From NCBI GenBank assembly GCA_018398575.1, contig JAGTXZ010000021.1, forward strand, positions 124,001 through 188,000: DNA of 64,000 nucleotides, in the 5' to 3' direction. Shown here piece by piece: positions 10,450 through 22,119 of the stretch. The stretch's first letter is position 1; each line of letters begins with the position of its first letter. The position numbers were made by a program, and so were the translations under genes. Source of the stretch: Ampelomyces quisqualis. Its lineage: Eukaryota > Ascomycota > Dothideomycetes > Pleosporales > Phaeosphaeriaceae. Under the pieces are notes generated by a model, which worked only from the letters and a program-made list of their open reading frames with translations, ran no database searches and had not been told where the DNA came from.

Positions 10450-11573
10450 TCTATCCTTGCGTCCCTGATGCCATTGTCTTTGCTGACTCACGATGTGCAG
10501 TTGCGTCTTGACTGATCCGGCGGCGGAACCTCCGGGCCTGATGTGCGTCCTCGATTAACCCACATACCAGTCGTCTTTTCACATTTGCCCGCTTTCACGT
10601 TTTTGGGTCCAGCCGCACCTTGTACCACCAATCTGCCCCTCACCAGCTCAACGTCCAGTCTTGTCAGTCCAGAGCGGTCAGAGTTGGACATACCACGTGA
10701 AGAAAATCTGAAGATTGCTGCAACTTAGGTAGCTCGCCTACATCCTCCCTCTGCAAAGCGACCAGATTTTGGTGACGCAGTTCTATCCGTGGGTCATGGG
10801 GATCTTGAAGAAGGCGCTCGTCGAATCCGACAATGTTGTCTGGCTATTGAAGACGTGGCGGTTGATGAGGACATGGCTGTGTGACACATCGGCGACAGCA
10901 CTCAACAAGTCCTGAATCATGTGATTCGTTTGTACTTGTGTTGGCTTCGCAAGACTGTATGGGGAATTTCAGTTCGGAGGCTGCTATGTCTCCCCCCTGT
11001 CGCTCCTGTCTGGAGTCAGATTATCGAGTCAGTTGTTTGGCTGCGCACTGGCTGGGCTCGACTTCAAGTTGGCGTTTCATTACGAGACCATTTTCCACGA
11101 CCAGCACTAGCGACTTGCCCGACCTGAGGAAGAAGGGGAGTTCCCCTACACCATTTGCATAAATGTATAGTAGCTGTATTTGTATCGACTCAACATGTTG
11201 CCCGTGAGGCTCGATTCCGGTCGATGAAAGCGATTCGGCATGTTCACAGTGGCTGGTACTCGATCGCAACGTGAAGATGGTGCACAGCAACTTCAGCCTC
11301 TACTCTATACTTGATCAGACTGCTTTTGTGCTTTGCTGTCCGGCCTGTATTGGTCTTGCCTAATCTATCGTACTTGGGTGATGTAACTCGGCACGTGCCC
11401 AAGCGTCAACCACCCCGAACCTCACGTTTAGTCAGTCCACTCCCACCTTTGCGATCCTTCACCGCGCGTGCCCTCGCACTGTGCTATGACAAACAATAAC
11501 AGCACCCTTTCACGCAACGCTACAGCCAACGAAAAACCATGAGACCTCGCCCACCCCGCACCGCTCGATCTTA
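10450..11573. other. Intergenic between eIF4E and Ulp2 genes
   Basis: About 1.1 kb between two same-strand genes, holding the 3' UTR of the first and promoter of the second. Short ORFs on both strands show no family resemblance. Confidence 0.4.
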
Positions 11574-14500
11574 ATGTCCATACTCTCGCACCTGTGGAAC
11601 GCTTTCACTGGAGACAGCCACGGGAAAGCAAACGTCGTACGCTCGAATTTTTCAGTTTCGACCCGGGGCCTACCTGACCGCCTGTCACCCACTCCTCCTA
11701 CCGCCTGTCCTGCTCAACCCACTGACACCATGCCGCACCAGACCGACGATGGGCCGCTGCCCGACGCTCTCCCGGCATACCCGTTCTCGCCTACGTCGCC
11801 CACCTCCCCTACGCATCGACAGTCCAGCCCCATAGATCTCACCTCGCCTGCGCCACGAACACGGCCTTCTCAATCGCCGAGACCGCGCGCACACGACGGG
11901 CGCCGACGTCCAGCAGTGAAGGCCAAGCAGAGTGCCGATGAGAAGAGGCTGATTGGGGATTACGAGTACGGCACGGGACACACTACGATACATGGTGTGG
12001 AAGAGCTAATATCGAGTAGCAAACCCGCCGACGCTGTCTACGCGCCTGATCCAAGATCGTATTTCCAGTCTCCACAGCTGGCCATGGTCAAGGTACGTTT
12101 GCTGAACCACACCACTTACACACACACACACACATCATGACATGGCGTTGACTTGCTCCAGCCCGGATCTGGCAACGCCTTCCAGCCCATCGATACCCTC
12201 CATGTTCCCCGTCGAGTCCCCAACCCCCGCAAGGCTGTGACATACTCAGCAAAGAAGTCTCGTAGTCAGCCGTCGCCTGGCCAACAGGCATTCTGGGACC
12301 AACACGGTGGCAAGATTCCAGATACACTGAACAGTCGCGTTTCATTGCGGCCAGATCAAGTACCCCGCACTCTGCCGCCCACCAAGCGAAGGAAAACAGA
12401 GCATTCCTCGTCTAGGACTGTAATCGATCTCAGCGACGACGATGAAGTGCAGGAAATCAAATCGCCTTCTACGACTGCCGCTCTCGGCCTACGAGAGTAT
12501 GGTCGCCCACAACCTGCTCACTCATCACAATCTCGGCCTAATACCGGAAGCGAAAACTCCAGCGAATGTGGGCAGCCCGGCTCGCAGCCAGCCAATGAGT
12601 TTAAGAGTACCGAGAATATGATTAAAGCTGGGTGCCGCACGAAGAAAGCCTCTGCGAAGAAAAAACTTGTCGGTATACACGGCCAGGATGCACCACGCGG
12701 CTCGTTATCGGATTCAAACACGTCGCGGCTCAAAGATACTACTATGCACCCACTCGACGACGAACCCTCCACGACGGGGCATATTGCGAGAACAAAGATC
12801 CTCCATAGCCTGGAACAAGGCGTCCAGGACGATCGTTGCCCTCCTCGGAAAACAAAAAGAATACAATCGCATTACTTTTCCAACGCTAGCATCAATGAAT
12901 CCACGGCAGATATTGCCCAGCAAGCAAAAAACGAGGGGCAATCCAGCTGCGACAGAGAATATAAGCAACTGCGAGATTTTCGGCGTGCTGATGTTCTAGC
13001 TCACAACGATTCCATCAGTGACAACGAGGTGTGTGTGGACTCCACGCCAAGCAACGCTGTTGTGCCCAAGTGCAGACGCTCTCCCTCAATCTCTGCTCAG
13101 CTTCCGAACAGTGGTGAAGAACGAGACACTGGAACCAACAAAACTTTGCAGATTTGGTCACTCAACTTTGCTAGAAGCCATAACTTCGACAGTTGGCAGA
13201 TGTCGCAGCTCACCAACAGCGAATGCGACCTTCAGCTCAGATCTGAAAATAACGGCAAGATCTGGCGCGTTGTTGTACATGATGCGCAGCAAAATTATGC
13301 CACTAAATTGACCGTGGAGGCCGGAAAAGTTATCAGAGCGCTTGCAGATGGCGCTGGTCGCATTCGACTGGAAGGTTCACGTGGTGCGGATGGAAACCAA
13401 TTCATGGTTGATCTACTATTTTCAAACCTGGAGAGCTTCCTAGAGGTTCGCGAAAAACACGTCCCATATCTACTTGCCGGTAAAAAGCCTTTGCTGAAGG
13501 AAGACGCTCACATGGAGACGCTGTTCAGTAAACCTTTGTTGAAAAACAACAAGGTCGGGACGTCATCTCTAGTGAACAATGCGATTTCAGCGATTCATCA
13601 GTCAAGGACAACGAGAACCTGTAACAGTTCAACACTACGGGATCAGATGAAGGCCGCGCCAGGATCTTCGAGTGCGATGTTGGAAGGCAGTGGCGCCACG
13701 GTTCCAAGCACCACGTTTGGAGCCATGCGCGCCTCCACCCGGCCCGCACGCGCTACTCGAGCGACCGCTCCTATTTACGATGTAGAAACTGCCCTCGTTC
13801 CCCAAGAAGTTGAGAAATTCTCGATCGACAAAGGCCTTGGGCCACCGTGGCTGAGACCTCTCACTTATGGTGAGGGGCGTCTAAGGGCAACTGTCGACTT
13901 CACCGACCTGTGGCGCCTGGATGAAGAAGAGCTCATGAATGACAGTCTCATTGACTTCTACATGATCTACCTCTTCAAACAAAGCAAGATCCCTGACAAC
14001 AAGGTGTTCTTCTTCAATACCTTCTTCTTCACGAAGCTCACTCAAAATACTGGTCGCGAGTCTATCAATTACGAGGCGGTCATTCGATGGACGTCAAAAT
14101 TGGAGCTTGGTATCTTCGGCTACGACTATATTGTCATCCCCATCAACGAAGACACTCACTGGTACCTAGCCGTCATTTGCAATGTTAAGAACATTCCTCG
14201 AGAGGCTATCAAGGTAGACTTTGACGACGGCTTAGAACAAGAGGCTGCGAATGATAGCAGCATCCTAAATGAGCAGGTTGAGTCTGTCGAAGCAAGTCTC
14301 CCCGAAAAGCCTCAACTCGTTGATGCATCTGTGAACTCAGCATTGCCTCAGCAAGCGACAGTCGAACAAGACCAGGCTGACGTCAATCTCCTTGAAGAAG
14401 ATGTGAAACTAGAACTCATCGACCGCGACGACATGGGAACTGACTTGCAAGAACGACAAGCAGTTTCGGAAGCCTCTTCTGTGCCGCAGTCGCCGCATGA

Positions 14501-16097
14501 CACTGCGACTCAAACGATGGGTTCAATACTCAACGAGACAAACTTTCCCAGAACCGTCTTGTCAAATTCACATGCATCAACCCAGAAGATGAAGTCCAAG
14601 CGCCGCTCCTCAGGGATAAGGAAAGACCCAAATCAGCCCGTAATCATCATCTTAGACTCACTGGGCCATACACGAAGCCCCACGGTTCGAGCCCTCAAAG
14701 ATTGGGTTGCGGCAGAAGGCAAAGCAAAGCGTGCCATAGAGGCAGTGATCAAAGAGAAGGGATTTTATCCCAAATCCGACCAGATCCCTACGCAGGCCAA
14801 CTACACTGATTGTGGTGTATACCTTCTTGGTTACGCAGAGAAGTTTTTTCAAGATCCTGACGAGTTCAAGAGGAAATTGTTGACGGGAGAGATGACGGCT
14901 GATGAGGACTGGCCAGAGCTCAAGCCGAAGGATATGAGGAACAACTTGCGGAACATTATCTTTAGACTTGCCAAGGAGCAGAAACTCACGGAAGACAAGA
15001 AGAAAAAGAAGAAGACCAAGACTGTCGTAGCACCAGGCGACCCATCGCCGGCTGAGCCTAGCACGACAGCTCCTCCACCTAGACTACCAGCTCTGCCGCA
15101 GAACAGACCACAAGCGGGCATGCCAGACGTCGAGAAGCAAACATCCATGGACACTGTACCCGCCCAATCAGTACACGAGGGCTTGGCAAATGAGCAGCGA
15201 AATGTGCCCACGGTGCCACGACTGGGCTCTCCATTCTCCCCGCAAACCCGGAATGAATCATCTGCGTGCGCCACCAAGCGCTACGGCATGTCCACAGAAG
15301 TTATAGCTGAATCTGAGGCGACAATTTCGCCCGTCAAACTCAGTTCCGGCTCGCCGCGGACGAGTTCAGTACCTACCAGACGAACCCACCCCGAAGTGCG
15401 CATATTCCGGCAGCCGTCGCCGTTGAAGCAGCCTCAGGGCCATGTTCAGGCCCGGACTGGTTCTCCACGCACAGAGGAACCTGCAAAACAATCCGCTCCA
15501 ACTTCACGGTCTGTCAGCCCTTTGAAACGATCACGACAGACAGTAGACGAGGGCGATGCAGAGACGCTGTCAAAGAGGAGCACATCCCCGAAACGCAGAC
15601 CAGTCTCACGCATGAGTCCATCAATCAGAGTACCCCAAGAAGGTCACGCAAACCATCCTATCGAAATTTTGGACTCACAGGAATCGAGGGTTGCAGCTAC
15701 GCAGTCGCCGCAACGTTTGAACCTTCATCCTACACCAAGAAAATCGCTTTCTCGCTCTCACGGCAAAGTGCCGAAACTTCATCACGCAGCATCATTAGAG
15801 GAGATTGCCGCATTACCTCCTCACACCAAGCACACAAAACGTGGACAGAACCAAGAAGACTTCGTCGGAGACGAACTGGAAGCTCACCTCGACGCAGATG
15901 ATGCGCAAAGACGCCAGTCTGTCCCGGCACGAAGAACTGAATGTCCTCGCCGCACAGAGGAGTCTGAACTCGATGTCATGGAAGTCGACTCTCAAGGCGC
16001 AGATCCGATGAATACGGCCGAAGACATGATTTCTGAAACACCGTCGCCGCAGAGGACTAGTCCACCACCACTTAGCATTGACGCGACCGAGTTCTGA
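11574..16097 (+). CDS. ulp2: Ulp2-type SUMO protease (C48 family)
   Basis: Two exons, 11574-12092 and 12162-16097, give 1484 aa; the 69-bp intron starts GTACGT and ends CTCCAG. The enzyme is predicted to remove SUMO from nuclear proteins. The catalytic domain spans roughly residues 740-1100: LDEEELMNDSLIDFYMIYLF, then His839 (EDTHWYLAV), Asp1005 (IILDSLGH) and Cys1057 (YTDCGVYLL). His and Asp are separated by about 165 residues, a low-complexity insertion typical of the Ulp2/SENP6-7 branch rather than Ulp1. Hydrophobic-acidic SUMO-interaction-like motifs occur outside the domain: PIDLTS near the N-terminus, VIDLSDDDE in exon 2, and PIEILDS near the C-terminus. Long flanking regions are Ser/Pro/Arg-rich and probably disordered, with many SP sites. 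A KKKKKK-type basic patch follows the protease domain. Confidence 0.9.
12119..12134. repeat. CA dinucleotide microsatellite in Ulp2 intron
   Basis: About eight CA units lie inside the single intron of the Ulp2 gene, so length change here would not alter the protein. Confidence 0.85.
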
Positions 16098-16834
16098 GCA
16101 AGTGTGGAGATGAGGGCTTTGTGTGTACATGGTTCAGATGTAGCTATACATTTCATTTGTATTTAGCGTTTCATCTTATCTGGGGGCTCGACTTCGGTCG
16201 GATATGCATGGCGACGGCGTTTATTTGGGAGGGAAAAAGAGAGGTGACAGGAAGGACTCGGGGTATGCTGTGTACGTGGCGTATTATGCACGTAGATGAA
16301 GACAGTTTGTTATTTATTCAAACATGATTAAAATGACCTTTGCATGCGTGTACATGTGTTTTGATTTCACTTTGAATGTCACTTACTCACCCACAAACCA
16401 ACCTACCGTAGACGATGTTTTGTTTTTACTCGTCGACAGATTTTGACGAATTGGCGGGCTCCTAGAAAGCCTTGAACGTTCGTGTCGTCGGTACTTGCAT
16501 GTCTTGTATTCGGAAATGGGGTTCTTTTTTGTGGGGGCGTGGGTTCGAATCTGTCACGTTGACGGGATTGATATTCAGGGGGGATATTTTTTATCGGCGT
16601 ATTTGGTATTCTTCGTACATGTAAGTACCTATTCGCGACCGTGCTCTAGTCGCTTGATGGATCGGTGCCGCAGATGTAGTGTCGTGTACGAGCTTACTTA
16701 TCTCTGTACTACCGTGGTTCCAACGTGCTCCCCTTCCTCTCCCCACCATCCAGCTGTCTCGATATCCCGCCATTGATTCCCCTCCCGCCCGTCGGATCTC
16801 CCAACGCAGCGACCGCGTCGTCAACATCTGTTGG
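16098..16834. other. Convergent intergenic region
   Basis: The Ulp2 gene and the AIG2-like gene converge here, so this 0.74 kb should hold two 3' UTRs. No supported ORF or RNA gene. Confidence 0.4.
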
Positions 16835-17395
16835 TCAGATTAGCTCCCGTTTGTGTAATCCGTGCATGCTTGCACGATGTCTAGGTCCCTCACCCTGCAA
16901 TCCTTGATCCGTCTCCACAGCCTCCCCCCCAACCCACCGCGTCATCTTGTCGCGGACGAATTCCGCAAAGTCCCATTCTTCTGCTTCCAGGCGGTGCGCG
17001 CCCGCGATCCAGATGTATGTTTGGGCATCTATTTGTTCGCCCTCGACAATGTCCGCTTCGGAACGTGGGACGTCGCCCTCCTGTTCCAGCACCCGTACCG
17101 TGACTTTTTGCCGCTCGTACTCGCTCCCTTCGAAAAGGTCTAGCCGCCGTAGATCCCCGTCCATGAGGCCTTGGACTAGAGTGCCGCGCACAGAGGACGG
17201 GGAAGATGGGCTGGGCAGGATGGCGGGATAGTCTGCGTGTGTGACTTTGTGCCGTTGGTGTGCGTGGAGAATGGCGGGTCGGATGCGTAGGAGAGAGGCG
17301 TGCACGGGGGTGGGAGGGGTTTGGGAGCCCCAGATGACGCGGTGGAGGACTTGCGGGGCCATGAGGGTGCCGTAGAAGAAGGCTGTGTGGGACAT
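16835..17395 (-). CDS. AIG2 / gamma-glutamylcyclotransferase-like protein
   Basis: Single exon, 186 aa, ATG at 17395. The N-terminal FFYGTLM (residues 6-12) is the substrate-binding signature of the GGCT/AIG2 fold. LDLFEGSEYERQKV around residues 85-98 contains the Glu that is catalytic in characterised members. The family includes gamma-glutamyl cyclotransferases that release 5-oxoproline from gamma-glutamyl amines or peptides; the exact substrate here cannot be told. Length fits a single-domain member. No signal peptide. The gene is divergent to the PQ-loop gene, with only 342 bp between starts. Confidence 0.82.
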   Translation of the reverse strand: MSHTAFFYGTLMAPQVLHRVIWGSQTPPTPVHASLLRIRPAILHAHQRHKVTHADYPAILPSPSSPSSVRGTLVQGLMDGDLRRLDLFEGSEYERQKVTVRVLEQEGDVPRSEADIVEGEQIDAQTYIWIAGAHRLEAEEWDFAEFVRDKMTRWVGGEAVETDQGLQGEGPRHRASMHGLHKRELI

Positions 17396-17737
17396 TGTTG
17401 GGGATGGAGGATGACGGGATACGGGGGGTGAGGAATGGGGGTTTGGGTTGTCATGGAGTGCGGAGAGGTCTATCAGCCGCTCATTGTAGTCAAGATGAAT
17501 GGAGCTTGGAGATAAGCTTCTTCTACGTAGTCACAGGCGCCGGATGGACATGCTCGACATTCGACCGCGCGCAATTGGCAAGACGTCGCGTGCGCCCACG
17601 TGTTCGTGCTTGATAGCCGTCGACCCCGAGAGTGGAGGTGAAGGCAAGGCGCGTGGGGAGTTCCGCCCGTAGTTACTCCGTGCCGCACCGGCGTCACCAC
17701 ACGCATCGTCGCACGCCTGCCGTTGCCAGGACACAGG
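17396..17737. other. Short divergent promoter region
   Basis: 342 bp between divergent start codons of the AIG2-like and PQ-loop genes; probably a shared or back-to-back promoter. No motif recognised with confidence. Confidence 0.4.
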
Positions 17738-18648
17738 ATGGGCTTCGTCAACGAGATTGTGAAGCACATTGCGCCGATATTGTATGCCCTCTCTCCATGT
17801 CACGTGCAACAACGCCCTAACAAGCCCTCAGCATCGCCGCGTCGCCCATCACCAGCTATGGCGACCAGATCTACTCGATGCACCGCACCCGCTCCTCGGC
17901 CGGCTTCTCCCTCGACATTCCCCTCATCATGCTCGTCTCCAGCATCCTCAAAATCTTCTACTGGTTCGGTGCACACTTCAGCACCTCGCTGCTCATCCAA
18001 GCACTGCTCATGGTCCTCGTGCACCTGCTGTGTCTGCACGTGGCGCTCACAAACCGCCCGCCAGTCGCCACACACGTGCCCTTCCAAGTCGCCGCGGGTG
18101 CACGCAGACGGCCCTACCACTTCTGGCAGTGGCGCCATCCGAAACCCTACTGGCAGTTTCTGACGTACTTGTCCGCCGTGTTGCTGATTCTGCATCTCTT
18201 CACCAGCCCGACGACGCTCTTCATCCCATATACCCATGTCCTGGGCGCAGTGGCCCTCACAATCGAAGCTACCCTCCCCTTACCCCAGCTCTACGCCAAT
18301 TACACCCGCAAAGGATGCCGCGGCTTCCGTCCCAGCGTAATAGTCAACTGGGTCATTGGCGATACCTTCAAGATGTGGTTTTTCTTCGCGAGCGCCAAGG
18401 GCGAAGTCCCCTGGGCGTTCAAAGCCTGTGGCGTGTTTCAAGCAACGTGCGATGTAGGGCTTGCGGTGCAGTATTTGATCTGGGGGGATGGGCCGGACGG
18501 CGCGGATGGGAGTTTCAGGGAGAAGGAGGTGAGGAGTCCGATACCGCGTGATGATGAGGTGGTAGAGAGCGACAAGGCTGTCAAGGGTCTGGGGATGGAA
18601 ATGCAGGAGGGTACAGCGTGGGAGAGACCGAGGGGGTTTGTGGGTTGA
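17738..18648 (+). CDS. PQ-loop repeat membrane protein (SLC66/PQLC1-like)
   Basis: Two exons, 17738-17781 and 17832-18648, join in phase to give 286 aa; the 50-bp intron starts GTATGC and ends CTCAG. Joining produces an N-terminus reading IAPIFIAASPITSYGDQIYS, which completes the first PQ-loop. The first repeat has GDQ in place of PQ (YGDQIYSMHRTRSSAGFS); the second has the canonical form LPLPQLYANYTRKGCRGF. Several hydrophobic helices are visible (LIMLVSSILKIFYWF, ALLMVLVHLLCLHVAL, LSAVLLILHLF, ALTIEATLPL), in keeping with a seven-helix PQ-loop protein. Family members are transporters or sorting factors of endomembranes; the nearest type is PQLC1/SLC66A2, whose yeast relatives act at Golgi/endosomes. 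The C-terminus is acidic and cytosolic-looking. Confidence 0.85.
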
Positions 18649-18936
18649 TGGCGATGGTTGGGAGGGTGCATGTATGTAGTAATGATGAAGACGACGATTT
18701 CAGACTAAATTTGGATTCTCCTCGACTTCAATGTGCGCCTCCAGTGCACACTCGTCCAGAATGTCTCCACCTACCTGCGTAAACCCTAATCGTCCAAGAT
18801 GTCGTATCGCAGCTTGTCGGTCTTCACGGAGCGATCCACTGACAGACAATCACGTTCCAGTGAACCCTGAATCCTACAAACGCCTACCTACGTTCCCTGT
18901 GTCACCCACACATCCACCAGTCTCCTCCAACCCCAT
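18649..18936. other. Convergent intergenic region
   Basis: About 290 bases between the 3' ends of the PQ-loop gene and the carboxypeptidase gene. Nothing recognised. Confidence 0.35.
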
Positions 18937-20646
18937 TCACACCTTTCTAAAAACGGGATACTCATCCCCCACCTCCACCGGCACGATTCCAAAGCTCACA
19001 TAACTATCTATATTCTCCGGCTCCAGGCTTACAAACGCCAGCCCCGCATTTTTCTGCTTCGCACTCACCCAAAAACTACCTCTCGGCAACGAAACCTCTT
19101 TTGTGGAGACGGATGTTGTGACAGTGTTAAGGACTACGCCTTCGTAGTAGGATCGAGCGAGGGTGCTGGTGCTGATGTTGAACGCTTCGACTTCTCCCGC
19201 GAACCCCGACGATAGCGTTTCCACCACGAGGCCGGAGACGCGTAAGCGCTCTGCGATATCGGACCATGCCCGGGGGATCAAGTATCCCGAGGGGCGCGGG
19301 CGCGTGAGATTTGCGGTTGCGGGCGTGGTGCTGGCGAATTCGACTGGTAACTGGACGACCGAAGCGTTTCGCCGATCGACCATTGTCCATGTGCGGTTGG
19401 TGGAGTTTGTGTAATCTGTTATAACGATTGGGTCGGTACTGTTGGTGAAGGAGCTGATGGCTGAGGTGATGGTCGTGTACACCATGGAAGACTGGTCGCG
19501 CGCGGGTTCGAGGACGCCGAGCATCATACGCAGGCCAGCGAAAGTACGACGCTGGAACTGCTGGGCAGCCAATCCTATTCCGCGAGTCTCGAAGAGGAAT
19601 GTTACGCATTGTGTTAGACCCATGGCGTTGCGGCCAATTTTGGCATCTGTTCCAGCTTCGTCCAGACGGGGTGGTGAGGCGCGCGAGGCGGTCATGTACG
19701 GCTCCCCGCGAAGAGATTTGCTGAGTAAAGAAGCATGAATGGCGGGCGCGAAATATGTTTCCGAAAGCTTTCGGATGGATGGGTGGATGTTAAGATTCTT
19801 GGCGGCGCTGTACATCCCATCCGCAGCATTGCTGTAGTTGCCAGAGTAGCGGGACGCAGCTCCGTACTCGTGCATATCAATAGCTATATGGGGTGAGAAA
19901 ATGCTGAACCACTCTTTGATGTCCCGAGTTTGTTGGCGTGCAAGCTTGGTGTGATCGCGATTTGGGTCGTAATTTGTTGCCAGTGTGCGCTGGAAATCTG
20001 ATACATGTTAGAGTAGATTCTTGGGTACATAGAACTGAATAGATTCACTTACAAGCATTTCCATCGGGATTATATCTAGGCAGAACAATTATGTCCATGG
20101 TCTGCAAGAAAGATGCTGCCCAGGTCGCGTTCGCGTCCATAGCTCCTAAAAGTGCGAGGGTAGCTTCGTCGCCAGCGGGCTCATTGCCGTGAACCGAGCC
20201 TTGTATCCATACTCTCAGTTTTCCAGAATTTTTCCTAACAGCGGAAGAGTTCAAGGTGGTAGACAGGTATACGTAGGGAAAATTCTTGCCCTCTTCACTG
20301 ACAAAGTCGGCGACTCGGAAGGACATCCACGATGGGTTCTTCGCGGCAAGGCCACTGATAAAAGAAACTGGGTTCATCAGCTCAAAGTCACAACTTGGTC
20401 TGATCAAATCGTTTTCGTACCCAATTCATCCTGGCTCGTTGCGCCTTCGGTGCCCTTAGTCCATCCTGGATCGAATGAAGCATTTGCTGACGGCGCAAAA
20501 GCAGGGCTGTATATCGTTACGTTCGGCGCAGGAAAAGCCCCTTGCTCCACTATTTCAGAGTCAAAATTAACATTGACCTGGTTTTCGCCATACTTGGTTT
20601 GTGCCAGCGTTGAGGCAGCGAACAGCACCAGTGGCGCAGATTTCAT
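18937..20646 (-). CDS. Secreted M14 zinc carboxypeptidase, with a probable 1-nt frameshift
   Basis: Minus strand, ATG at 20646 with a signal peptide (MKSAPLVLFAASTLAQ). Exons 20646-20053 and 19997-18937; the 55-bp intron has GTAAGT and TATCAG ends and joins as NAYFQRTL. M14 signatures are present: GSVHGNEPAGDE (zinc His and Glu), PRYNPDGNAY, DPNRDH, AIDMHEYGAASRY (third zinc His) and FLFETRGIGL (catalytic Glu). It would remove C-terminal residues from extracellular peptides. The frame breaks near 20420-20424: the first frame reads SQDELGTKTI-stop, while the next frame continues as GYENDLIRPSCDFELMNP. No plausible intron resolves this (the only GT-AG pair gives 21 nt), and the total exon length is one base short of a multiple of three. 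Either a recent loss-of-function mutation or a sequence error. Confidence 0.78.
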
Positions 20647-21283
20647 CGTGATAGGAATCCCGGCTTCAACCTTGACGATGAGTAGCCAGTGATTGTGAGG
20701 CCCTCAATTTTCCGGTTGCACCACACTTTATCTTCCGTCTGGCGCCCCATTTTGGTAGATAACTCACGATGCAGGTATGTCAGTCCAAGCCCTTCGTTGC
20801 CCGTTGGAGTTGGTCGCCAAGAGAGGGGACCTTGGCGAGGACTGCTCCTTCCTATTTAGTATTCAGGCATCGGAAACCATCGCAAATCTGTGGTTATCTC
20901 TAGGTTTGCATGTGCCAAGTCGCTAGGTTTACTCTTAAGGCTAGTTTCTAGAGCACTATAGTTACAAGCTCTACAGACTTAAAAGGTATTTTCTATTATA
21001 AGTTAAAACTAGCTTTATATCTTAAGATTCTAACTTCTTTTCTAATATACTAAATAAAAGAGATAATTAAGAAGTATCTCTAAAGAAAGCTTAAAATCTT
21101 AAAGTTTTTAGTACTACTTTGTAGTTTGTACTCCTATTAGTAGAAGCCTACTTTATAGTCTAAGTAGAAGCTATCTTTACAAGTAGTACTAGAGATAGCT
21201 TTTAGACTTGTAAAAGTAGATAACAAGAGAGCTACGTTAATAATAATTTTCAAGTATATTATATTATTACTAAAGTGTAGTAG
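20647..21283. other. Carboxypeptidase promoter, then start of AT-rich block
   Basis: The first ~280 bases have normal composition and should contain the carboxypeptidase promoter. From about 20930 the base composition changes abruptly to AT-rich, TA-dense sequence with no coding capacity, probably an older repeat into which the LTR element inserted. Confidence 0.5.
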
Positions 21284-21288
21284 GTAAG

Positions 21289-21763
21289 TGTTACAACCTA
21301 TAAGCTGCTAGGTCCTAGCCCTACTAAAGCGCTCTCTTCTAAGCAAGAATAACTAGAGAGCATACCCTGCACTACACTACTAATTAGTTACTAAACTAAG
21401 CTGCTTTCTCTGCTCTCTTGCTTAACACAAAGCTAATAGAGCAAGCTACTTTCTTTACTCTTTCTAATCTTATAGAGTACGCAGAGCACACAGAGTAAAG
21501 GTAGAACCTCTTTAGTATATAAGAACTACAATAAGCTCTTATAGATTATTGTATTTAACTTATATTACAGACGCTTAAGTTAGTTATATTAAGCTATCTA
21601 ACTATTGTTACTCTTTTTAGAAAGCTTTAGCCTTTACTATCTTAGTAACAATACTCTTTGTATCTAAAGCAACTCTGCACCTATCTGCAAAAACTAACTT
21701 TAGCTATACTCCTAGTCTATACTAGCATTTTTATTGTTTGCTACTAGACTAACAGTCTTAATA
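21289..21763 (+). repeat. 5' LTR of element A
   Basis: 475 bp, starts tgttacaacc and ends cttaata; the final dinucleotide TA replaces the CA seen in the 3' LTR, a C-to-T change. Preceded by GTAAG. Confidence 0.93.
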
Positions 21764-22119
21764 CTTTAAATACTCTTATAATAAGCAGTAATATTACAAT
21801 AGATACACCTAAGCATTTCTAAGTAGGACAACCTAGACTTAAGGTTAACAAACCTAATCTCTACTATAGAGACTGCAATAAACTTAAGACCTAGATCTTC
21901 TAGTTTAACAGGCACTTTTATGTAAAAGACAAGATTAAGAACGTAGACAAAGTTATTCTTGCTACAACCTACATAAAAGGCAACGCTAAAAAATAGGTAC
22001 TTCTAATTATTTAGAAGTATATAGATAATAACATTACAGACAAAGATAACACTAATCTTGTAGAAGACTAGTAAGCGTTTAAAACACGCCTACAATAGAT
22101 CTTCTTACCTCTTAAGAAA

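Noticed and set aside
20401..20421. A 21-nt GT-AG segment that could be an intron in the carboxypeptidase gene
   Set aside because: Too short for a spliceosomal intron and it does not restore the correct frame.
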